This document shows positions 1 to 5,066 of a stretch of DNA of 5,066 nt, piece after piece. Under the pieces are notes generated by a model. The model had not been told where the DNA came from. It ran no database searches and saw nothing but the letters and a program-made list of their open reading frames with translations. Position numbers and translations under genes: made by a program. This DNA comes from Actinomycetota bacterium (lineage in GTDB: Bacteria > Actinomycetota > Coriobacteriia > Anaerosomatales > JAHIQC01), in assembly GCA_018902765.1 (NCBI GenBank), contig JAHIQC010000266.1:1-5066 (forward strand), written 5' to 3'. Each line of letters begins with the position of its first letter. Within the stretch, counting starts at the first letter, position 1.

Positions 1-164
1 CAACTCCGCGGCCAACCCTGGCTCAAGCGGAAGCGTGAATCCGTGATTGAACATTGAATACCCCTGTCAGCATCAAGGCATTGCGATATGGACACGGCAG
101 TGCAACCGTAGAACACGAAGCGATCCGCGCGGTGTGCGGACGCCACAAGTAGCTATTCCCGAAC
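1..164. other. Upstream region without a defensible gene
   Basis: I see no gene I can support here. All three forward frames are open at the left edge and close early (stops at 36-38, 44-46 and 55-57), so the tail of an upstream plus-strand gene could end here, but nothing in the short peptides tells which frame, if any, is real. The stretch must contain or lie downstream of the promoter of the phosphatase gene at 178. TTGAAC (47-52) and TTGAAT (54-59) resemble -35 boxes, but neither has a convincing -10 box at 16-18 bases. No tRNA fold, riboswitch or terminator was recognised. Confidence 0.4.
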
Positions 165-170
165 AGAGGA
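165..170 (+). promoter_or_regulatory. Ribosome binding site of the phosphatase gene
   Basis: The sequence AGAGGA lies 7 bases before the ATG at 178. It is a good purine-rich Shine-Dalgarno match at normal spacing. It supports ATG 178 as the start, which also places the family's first helix at the very N-terminus. Confidence 0.7.
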
Positions 171-177
171 CTTCCCC

Positions 178-984
178 ATGCATGAAGCGCGAAGGATCGC
201 CGAACAAGCGGCTCTGGCCGCCGGTCGGCTGATCGCTGAAAGAGCCGGAATGACCGGACTGGTGCGTTCGAAATCCACCGGAACCGATCTTGTAACCGAG
301 ACCGATGTCCAAGCAGGCGTCCTTGCGGCTCTGGCTATTCTGGCGGCGGACCCCGGCGCTCGATTCGTGATCGAGGAGGCTGAGGTCTTCGATCTGACCG
401 AGGCCGTCGAGGGGGGCCTCGATGCGCCTGCCGTGTGGGTGATCGACCCTTTGGATGGCACGACGTCGTACGTACACGGATTCCCTTGCTTCTCGGTCTC
501 GATCGCGTATCTGAATCATGGAGTCCCGATGGCTGGAGCCGTGTACAACGTGCCCTTGGACCAGATGGCCTCTGCGCACGCCGGAGGCGGAGCCACCGTG
601 AATGGCATCCCGATACAGTGCACCGAGACCGACGCCCTGGCAGAAGCCCTGCTCATCACCGGCTTTCCGTACGATCGCGGTGCACTGCTTGACCGACAGC
701 TCGCGGCGCTTGCGCGCTTCCTGCGTGCCCCCGTCCACGGAATCCGTCGAGACGGGTCCGCGGCCATAGATCTGGTGCACGTCGCGATGGGGCGTGCGGA
801 CGGCTTTTGGGAGTTCGGCCTGAAGCCCTGGGACATGGCGGCCGGGGTGCTGCTGTGCCAAGAGGCAGGCGCTGCAGTCAGCGACATCAGCGGTGCGGCC
901 TGGACTCCTGCAGCCACGGGCGTGGTAGCCGCCAACCCGGCGCTCCACGCCCTCATGCTCGATGTGATCCACGCGGATCAGTGA
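178..984 (+). CDS. Inositol-monophosphatase-family phosphatase
   Basis: This gene encodes 268 residues, the usual length of the family, and looks intact. The product is a cytoplasmic Mg2+-dependent phosphatase of the lithium-sensitive superfamily (SuhB/IMPase fold). All metal-site motifs are visible: 'DLVTETD' (37-43, with Asp43), the Glu pair at 66-67 in 'VIEEAE', 'WVIDPLDGTT' (87-96, with Asp90 and Asp93), and 'PWDMAAG' (217-223, with Asp219). 'RRDGSAAIDL' (190-199) is the typical substrate-side segment. Glu212 in 'GFWEFG' sits where human IMPA1 has its inositol-contacting Glu213, which favours a myo-inositol-phosphate substrate. Related members hydrolyse 3'-phosphoadenosine 5'-phosphate, histidinol phosphate or fructose-1,6-bisphosphate, so the exact substrate is not proven. 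The start is supported by AGAGGA 7 bases upstream. The gene converges on and overlaps the last HemY gene by 7 bases, and no functional link to heme synthesis is evident. Confidence 0.92.
   Translation: MHEARRIAEQAALAAGRLIAERAGMTGLVRSKSTGTDLVTETDVQAGVLAALAILAADPGARFVIEEAEVFDLTEAVEGGLDAPAVWVIDPLDGTTSYVHGFPCFSVSIAYLNHGVPMAGAVYNVPLDQMASAHAGGGATVNGIPIQCTETDALAEALLITGFPYDRGALLDRQLAALARFLRAPVHGIRRDGSAAIDLVHVAMGRADGFWEFGLKPWDMAAGVLLCQEAGAAVSDISGAAWTPAATGVVAANPALHALMLDVIHADQ
965..980. other. Inverted repeat spanning the convergent gene ends
   Basis: TGATCC (965-970) and GGATCA (975-980) are perfect inverted repeats around a 4-base loop, and they could form a 6-bp hairpin in transcripts of either strand. 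The right arm contains the minus-strand stop codon (978-980), and the plus-strand stop follows at 982-984. Neither side has a T-run, so it is not a standard intrinsic terminator. It could mark or protect the mRNA 3' ends, or be a coincidence of coding sequence. Confidence 0.3.
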
Positions 985-2480
985 ACGCGCTTCTCCTCGA
1001 CTGCATCCTCGGCAAGCTCGATATCCCACTCGCCCGTGACCTTGGACACGGCGCGCTCGCCGCTCTCGATGCAATTGGGGATGCCGACGCCGCGATACGA
1101 GCCCCCGGCAAGCGCAAGGCCCTTGATTCCAGCGCTGCGTTGCTCAATGGTCTCGACGCGACCCAGGTGGCCCATGGTGTACTGGGGCATGCCCAGATGC
1201 CAGCGATAGACGCGCGCAAAGAGCGGCACGCCCTTGACGCCTAAGATGCTGCGCATCTCCTTCAGGACTATGCCGATGAGCTCCTCGTCGGAGTTCTCCA
1301 TGATCGCCTGATTCTGCGGCCCACCGACGAATCCGCGCATGAGCACTTTTCCCTCGGGAGCGCGGCCCGGCCACTTGGTGGAGGAGAACGTCGCAGCCAT
1401 GAGCGCGCGCTTCTCCTTCTGCGGACACAACACACCGAACGCATCCATGTCGATGCCGATCTCATCGGCACGAAAGCCGATAGAAACGGTCGCTGAAGTG
1501 CTGCTCGGGATGCCAGCGAGAGCGTCGGCGATGGCTGTATCGACACTGCGGACGAGAGGCTCGGCGGCCCAAGCCTCAGTCGCGACGATCACGGCGTCGC
1601 CGGTGACGGTGGAGCCGTCGTCGAGAGCGACCGTCCAGATGTCGCCGTCGCGCGAGATCGAACTGACCGAGACCCCGGTTCGGATGGACTCGCGGCCCGC
1701 TGCATCTGCCATGGCCTCGGTGAAGGACTGCATTCCGTCCGCGAAGGAGGTGAAGAACGTCTTGGGCTTGTCGCCGGGCTTGAGCGGATACTTCTTCTTC
1801 ATCTGCTCGACCATCTTGCGCGCTGCCAAGAAACCCTTGAGCATGCTGCCATGCTTCTGCTCCATCTCGAGCAGATTGGGGAACGTGGCCGCTAGCGACA
1901 TTTGCTTGGGATCGGAGGCGTGAACGCCGCCGACGAGGGGCTCGGCGAGTCTGTCGAGGCACTCTTGGCCCATGCGGCGCACGATGAAATGCTCCAGCGT
2001 CTCATCGTTAAGCTCACCGGGGGCGAGCTTCTTCTTGGGCACGAACAGATCCATTCCCATGCGGATCTTGCCCGGCCACGAGAACAGCCCCGTCGTGGCA
2101 AACGGCACGAACTTGGTCGGAGCGAACATCATCACCCCGTCGGGCATCTCGTAGAGATTACCTCGCGACAGAATCAGGGTCTTCTTGCGCGACTCGTCGC
2201 TGGGCAGCTCGCCATCGAAAACGCCGGCGGCCTTCGCCACGCGATGAACCGCGGGCTTGCTCGTAAGAAAGCAGTCCGGGCCTCCATCGACGATGAACTC
2301 GGCGCCGTCGGCGCCGTCCCACTCGTCAGCAACGCGCTCGCTTGCGATCTTTCCGCCCACGCGCGCGTCCTTCTCGATAAGCGTGAATCCAACATCGTGG
2401 CCTTCATCGGCCGCGCGCTTCACCTTGTAGGCGGCTCCAAGACCCGCGGCGCCTCCACCGATGATGATGATGTTTCTCAT
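978..2480 (-). CDS. hemY: HemY-type porphyrinogen oxidase, downstream copy
   Basis: This gene encodes 500 residues of an FAD-dependent, oxygen-using oxidase that turns protoporphyrinogen IX or coproporphyrinogen III into the aromatic porphyrin. Bacillus HemY (CgoX) is a peripheral membrane or soluble enzyme of slightly shorter length. Visible are the N-terminal dinucleotide fold 'IIIIGGGAAGLGAAY' (4-18), the acidic Glu36 and 'VGGK' at 41-44 that complete FAD binding, 'DGGPDCFL' (65-72), 'EPLVGGVHASDP' (180-191), 'WPGRAPEGK' (370-378), 'RWHLGMPQYTMGH' (426-438) and the C-terminal FAD motif 'AGGSYRGVGIPNCIESG' (458-474). Most of these match B. subtilis HemY closely, so this looks like the more canonical of the two copies. 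It ends in a charged tail beyond the Bacillus C-terminus. The ATG start lies directly before the first strand, with a modest GGGA site. It lies 48 bases after the paralogous oxidase, apparently in one operon with hemH. Substrate choice between the coproheme and protoporphyrin routes is undecided. Confidence 0.93.
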   Translation of the reverse strand: MRNIIIIGGGAAGLGAAYKVKRAADEGHDVGFTLIEKDARVGGKIASERVADEWDGADGAEFIVDGGPDCFLTSKPAVHRVAKAAGVFDGELPSDESRKKTLILSRGNLYEMPDGVMMFAPTKFVPFATTGLFSWPGKIRMGMDLFVPKKKLAPGELNDETLEHFIVRRMGQECLDRLAEPLVGGVHASDPKQMSLAATFPNLLEMEQKHGSMLKGFLAARKMVEQMKKKYPLKPGDKPKTFFTSFADGMQSFTEAMADAAGRESIRTGVSVSSISRDGDIWTVALDDGSTVTGDAVIVATEAWAAEPLVRSVDTAIADALAGIPSSTSATVSIGFRADEIGIDMDAFGVLCPQKEKRALMAATFSSTKWPGRAPEGKVLMRGFVGGPQNQAIMENSDEELIGIVLKEMRSILGVKGVPLFARVYRWHLGMPQYTMGHLGRVETIEQRSAGIKGLALAGGSYRGVGIPNCIESGERAVSKVTGEWDIELAEDAVEEKRVH

Positions 2481-2485
2481 TCAAA

Positions 2486-2489
2486 TCCC
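2486..2489 (-). promoter_or_regulatory. Weak ribosome binding site of the downstream hemY
   Basis: On the minus strand GGGA lies 5 bases before the ATG at 2480. The match is weaker than the AAGGAG in front of the upstream paralog, so the downstream oxidase may be translated less efficiently. The start is still favoured because it places the FAD-binding strand at residue 4. Confidence 0.45.
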
Positions 2490-2507
2490 ATTCGTCGCAG
2501 GTCCAAA

Positions 2508-2522
2508 GGCGCAGCATGCGCC
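2508..2522 (-). other. Small hairpin between the two hemY copies
   Basis: In the 48-base gap, the minus strand reads GGCGCA, a 3-base loop TGC, then TGCGCC, followed by TTT. This is a perfect 6-bp GC-rich stem just after the stop of the upstream copy (2529-2531). The T-run is only three bases, so full termination is unlikely. Partial attenuation, an RNA-processing site or mRNA stabilisation are possible. Confidence 0.35.
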
Positions 2523-2528
2523 GATTCA

Positions 2529-4031
2529 TCAGTACAAACGCCGCTCGTCTGCCGAGTCCTCGGCGAGGGTCATACCCCATTCGGAGAGAACCTTGGTGAC
2601 GGCCTTCTCGCCACTGTCCAAGCAGTTCGGGACACCGACGCCACGCAGGCCTCCGCCGGCAAGTCCCAGTCCCGCCATGGACTCCACACGCGACTCGATG
2701 GCGGCGGCGCGGTCCAGATGCCCAAGCGTGTATTGTGGCATGCCTTTGTCCCACCGGTACACGCGTGCGAACAACGGCTCGGCCTCAGCGCGCACTCCAA
2801 GCAACTCGACAAGCGCTGTGCGCACGGTCTCGATGATCTCGTCATCGCTTCGGGTCAGCACATCTTGGTTGTGCGGTCCGCCGACAAACGCGCGCAAGAG
2901 CACGCGCCCCGCGGGGGTCTTGCCCGGCCACTTGGATGAGACCAGGCTGACTCCTGTGACCGCCATATGCTCGATCCGTGGCGAGAGGATGCCGTGCCAG
3001 TGCTTGTCGAACGGGCAGTCCTCTTCGCGAAAAGCTATCGGTACTGTGGTCGATGAGCTGCTCGGGATCTGCGAGAGAAGTTCGGCCATGCTCGCATCAA
3101 CGCCGCGCAGCAACTCCTCGGCAGCCCAGATTTCGGTGGCTACGATGACAGCGTCGCCGGTGACTTTCTCACCGGTGTCGAGTTCCACTGTCCATGTGCC
3201 GTCGGACTCACGGGTGATATGTGTGGCGCCGACTCCCGTGCGCATGGAGTCGCGCCCGGCCTCATCGGCCATGCGGTCAGTGAGGTACTGCATACCGCCG
3301 TAGAAGGAGCTGAAGAAGGTCCGCGGCTTGGCTCCAGGCTTTGGCGGATACTTCTTCTTGATGGCCTCGACCTTCTTGCGCTGGGCAAGGAAACCGCGCA
3401 CAAGGGACCCGTGTTCCTGCTCCATCGCAAGCAGGCTCGGGTAGGTGGCCGCCAAGGACATGAGCGCGGGATCCGATCCGTTGACGCCGCCAACCAGCGG
3501 CTCTGCCAGGCGATCCAGGGCTTCACGACCCAATCGGCGCACCACGAAACCCTCGAGGCTCTCGTCGTTCAGTTGGCCTGCGGGCACCTTCTTGCGTGGC
3601 AGAATGAGATCGAGCGCCATCCTGAGTTTCGCTGGCCACGAATATAGCGACGTCGTGGCCATCGGAAGGATCTTGGTCGGCGCGAACATCATGATGCCGT
3701 CGGGCAGCTCGACCAAGCGCCCACGCTTCACGATAAGCGTCTTTTTGAACTCATCTGACGTCGGTGACTCGTCTTCAAATATGCCGAGGAGTCTTGCCAC
3801 TCGATGCACCGGCGTCTTCTCGGTCAGAAACGAGTCCGAGCCCCCGTCGACAATGAACTCCTCGCCGGTCTCGGGATCCGGGATGCGGTCCGTTGCGAGC
3901 TTGCCGCCGAGGCGCTCGGACTTCTCGAACAGCTGAAAAGTGATGTCGTGATCGGCTTGCGCCGCGCGATGGACCTTGTATGCAGCACCGAGGCCTGCGA
4001 TCCCGCCTCCGATGATGATGATCTTCTTCAC
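2529..4031 (-). CDS. hemY: HemY-type porphyrinogen oxidase, hemH-proximal paralog
   Basis: From its GTG start this gene encodes 500 residues, exactly the length of the neighbouring oxidase, and the two align end to end with few short gaps. Motifs are the FAD fold 'IIIIGGGIAGLGAAY' (4-18), Glu36 with 'LGGK' (41-44), 'DGGSDSFL' (62-69), 'EPLVGGVNGSDP' (177-188), 'RWDKGMPQYTLGH' (426-438) and 'AGGGLRGVGVPNCLDSG' (458-474). FAD binding therefore appears intact. Several positions differ from the Bacillus-like consensus kept by the other copy: Ser65 for Pro, Asp428 for His, and 'KTPAG' for 'RAPEG'. GTG 4031 is chosen because AAGGAG lies 5 bases upstream. An in-frame ATG at 4157 would overlap hemH and add 42 residues unlike the family. 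The gene follows hemH by 70 bases, which supports a role in porphyrin oxidation. It may be a second oxidase, a heterodimer partner, or a copy with a shifted substrate. Family assignment is firm; the exact function is not. Confidence 0.88.
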   Translation of the reverse strand: MKKIIIIGGGIAGLGAAYKVHRAAQADHDITFQLFEKSERLGGKLATDRIPDPETGEEFIVDGGSDSFLTEKTPVHRVARLLGIFEDESPTSDEFKKTLIVKRGRLVELPDGIMMFAPTKILPMATTSLYSWPAKLRMALDLILPRKKVPAGQLNDESLEGFVVRRLGREALDRLAEPLVGGVNGSDPALMSLAATYPSLLAMEQEHGSLVRGFLAQRKKVEAIKKKYPPKPGAKPRTFFSSFYGGMQYLTDRMADEAGRDSMRTGVGATHITRESDGTWTVELDTGEKVTGDAVIVATEIWAAEELLRGVDASMAELLSQIPSSSSTTVPIAFREEDCPFDKHWHGILSPRIEHMAVTGVSLVSSKWPGKTPAGRVLLRAFVGGPHNQDVLTRSDDEIIETVRTALVELLGVRAEAEPLFARVYRWDKGMPQYTLGHLDRAAAIESRVESMAGLGLAGGGLRGVGVPNCLDSGEKAVTKVLSEWGMTLAEDSADERRLY

Positions 4032-4036
4032 ACACG

Positions 4037-4042
4037 CTCCTT
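4037..4042 (-). promoter_or_regulatory. Ribosome binding site that fixes the GTG start
   Basis: On the minus strand AAGGAG lies 5 bases before GTG 4031. This strong Shine-Dalgarno match decides the start of the hemH-proximal oxidase against the longer in-frame ATG at 4157. Confidence 0.8.
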
Positions 4043-4101
4043 GATGCGATGTGCACACGCCCAAAACCGCCTGGATTGGACGCCGCGAAGGCAACTCCCG
4101 C

Positions 4102-5066
4102 TCAGAGCAGAGCGGCCACCGATGCGGAAACTGCTTTGAGTAGGCCGTCGTCGTCATTGGGCACGGCGGCCCTTACAAACTCGAGATCCGCCTGAAGCGC
4201 CTGATCGGCCGCCACAACGTCCAAGTCATATAGGGTCTCCATGTGATCTGTAGCAAACCCGATAGGAACGACGATGATGGCTCCGACCGCGGACTCAGCA
4301 GCCTCTGTGATGAGAGCCTCGATATCCGGCTCAAGCCAGGCACCGGGACGCTGACCCTTGCTCTGGTACACGAGATACCAAGCACGCGGAGGAAGCGTGG
4401 ATCCGAAGGCGTGGAAGTTCGGCAGTATCGGCTTACCCGCGCCAGGTACCCCGGGCTCCAATCCGAGCCTCAGTGCGACCGCCTGCGCTACGGTGGCCAG
4501 TCCCTTGACGTATGGATCGTCGTCGGACAAGTCACTCTCCGGCAGACTATGGGCTGTGAAGACGAGTATCGCAGAATCACTTCGGTCGAGTTGCTCGAGC
4601 GCCGCGGCCGCGGACATCGCGTAGAACTCGGAATACTCGTCCAATGTAGAGATCAGGGGTGCTTCGATGACCTCGATGCCCGGGTGGCGCTCAAGGGCCT
4701 CAGCGATCGCCTCGCGATAGGCACCGTGGGCGACTTTGCTCTCGAACGGCGACAAAGAGACGGTTATCACCCGATCACAACCAAGAGAAACGAGCTCGTC
4801 CATGGTCGCACCGATGTACGGGTGCCAGTAGCGCATTCCCATGCGCACGGGTACCTCATGGCCTGCCTCGGTCAGAAACGTCTCGAGCTTGGAGGCCATC
4901 GCTTGGGCAATGTCGGCAAGCGGCGACTTCCCGCCAATCGTGAGGTACCTGCGGGAGACGCGAGCAATCAGCTCGTCCGAAGGCTCTCTGCCCATGAGAT
5001 TGCACATGAACGGACCGACCGCGTCCATGCAGTCAGGCCCGCCGAAACCAAGCAATATGACGCCCG
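4102..5066 (-). CDS. hemH: Ferrochelatase, 5' end cut by the window edge
   Basis: The reading frame runs off the right edge. The first whole codons read 'GVILLGFGGP', the typical N-terminal strand, so only a few residues are missing, and the TTG at 5055 is not the true start. The enzyme inserts Fe2+ into a porphyrin late in heme synthesis (coproporphyrin III or protoporphyrin IX). Counting from the TTG at 5055, visible motifs are 'IGGKSPLADI' (40-49), 'FTAHSLPESD' (166-175) with metal-binding His169, 'DPY' at 180-182, 'YQSKGQRPGAWLEPD' (230-244) and 'GFATDHMETLYDLD' (266-279) with Glu273, which match His183 and Glu264 of B. subtilis. The position of Bacillus Tyr13 holds Phe, as in actinobacterial enzymes. 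Two oddities are an extra segment of about 24 residues before 'YQSKG' and 'SPFES' replacing the usual 'APHFS'-like loop. I see no C-terminal cysteine cluster. It is the first visible gene of the apparent heme operon, followed by two HemY copies. Confidence 0.92.
   Translation of the reverse strand, partial: GVILLGFGGPDCMDAVGPFMCNLMGREPSDELIARVSRRYLTIGGKSPLADIAQAMASKLETFLTEAGHEVPVRMGMRYWHPYIGATMDELVSLGCDRVITVSLSPFESKVAHGAYREAIAEALERHPGIEVIEAPLISTLDEYSEFYAMSAAAALEQLDRSDSAILVFTAHSLPESDLSDDDPYVKGLATVAQAVALRLGLEPGVPGAGKPILPNFHAFGSTLPPRAWYLVYQSKGQRPGAWLEPDIEALITEAAESAVGAIIVVPIGFATDHMETLYDLDVVAADQALQADLEFVRAAVPNDDDGLLKAVSASVAALL

Noticed and set aside
47..232. Short plus-strand frame (61 codons) before the phosphatase gene
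   Set aside because: It overlaps the start of the phosphatase in another frame, has no clear ribosome binding site and no recognisable sequence.
399..421. 7-bp inverted repeat CGAGGCC / GGCCTCG inside the phosphatase gene
   Set aside because: It lies inside coding sequence for a Glu/Gly-rich loop, has a 9-base spacer and no T-run. GC-rich codons explain it.
73..1074. Long open frame (333 codons) on the minus strand opposite the phosphatase gene
   Set aside because: It is antisense to a gene with complete catalytic motifs. Its translation is rich in Arg, Gly and His with no recognisable fold, as expected for a shadow frame in GC-rich DNA.
2458..2471. Repeat of ATC codons at the start of both oxidases, considered as a slippage-prone microsatellite
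   Set aside because: Four ATC codons encode the Ile run of the FAD-binding strand in both paralogs. The repeat is short and explained by protein sequence.
1902..2939. Open frame of 345 codons on the plus strand across both oxidase genes
   Set aside because: It runs antisense through two well-supported genes and their intergenic gap, and it has no family motif.
2461..3303. Open frame of 280 codons on the plus strand opposite the hemH-proximal oxidase
   Set aside because: It is an antisense shadow. Its Ser/Arg-rich translation reflects the codon pattern of the real gene on the other strand.
4050..4057. 8-base palindrome TGTGCACA in the gap between hemH and the first oxidase, considered as an operator
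   Set aside because: A lone 8-base palindrome is common by chance, it has no flanking symmetry, and it matches no heme or iron regulator site I can name with confidence.
4032..4157. Longer N-terminus for the hemH-proximal oxidase starting at ATG 4157
   Set aside because: It would overlap hemH by 56 bases and add 42 residues before the FAD strand. GTG 4031 has AAGGAG at ideal spacing and gives the same length as the paralog.

Overview
This is a GC-rich window of ordinary dense bacterial coding sequence with four genes in two convergent blocks. The organism is probably a high-GC Gram-positive bacterium (Actinomycetota), but this is an inference. It rests on the base composition, the presence of HemY-type porphyrinogen oxidases, and a ferrochelatase whose N-terminus reads 'LLGFGGP', which resembles actinobacterial forms more than the proteobacterial 'LLNLGTP' type. 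No marker in the window fixes the genus.

Left block, plus strand: about 165 bases with no gene I can defend, then a complete inositol-monophosphatase-family phosphatase (178-984) with a good ribosome binding site. Its stop codon overlaps the end of the convergent gene by 7 bases.

Right block, minus strand, read from right to left: ferrochelatase hemH (5' end just outside the window), a 70-base gap, a first HemY-type flavoprotein oxidase (4031-2529, GTG start), a 48-base gap holding a small hairpin, and a second HemY-type oxidase (2480-978). The two oxidases are both exactly 500 residues and clearly paralogous, so this is a tandem duplication placed directly after hemH. The layout suggests one late-heme-biosynthesis operon. 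HemY removes six electrons from a porphyrinogen (coproporphyrinogen III in the Gram-positive coproheme route, protoporphyrinogen IX in the classical route) using FAD and oxygen, and HemH inserts ferrous iron into the resulting porphyrin. The window alone does not show which of the two routes is used.

The most interesting point is the doubled oxidase. The downstream copy (2480-978) keeps more of the family-typical residues, while the hemH-proximal copy (4031-2529) has changed several of them. This raises the possibility of a heterodimer, divided substrates, or a new role for one copy. The ferrochelatase also carries an extra segment of about 24 residues and an altered active-site loop compared with Bacillus subtilis HemH as I remember it. 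I saw no mobile elements, CRISPR arrays, tRNA or rRNA genes.
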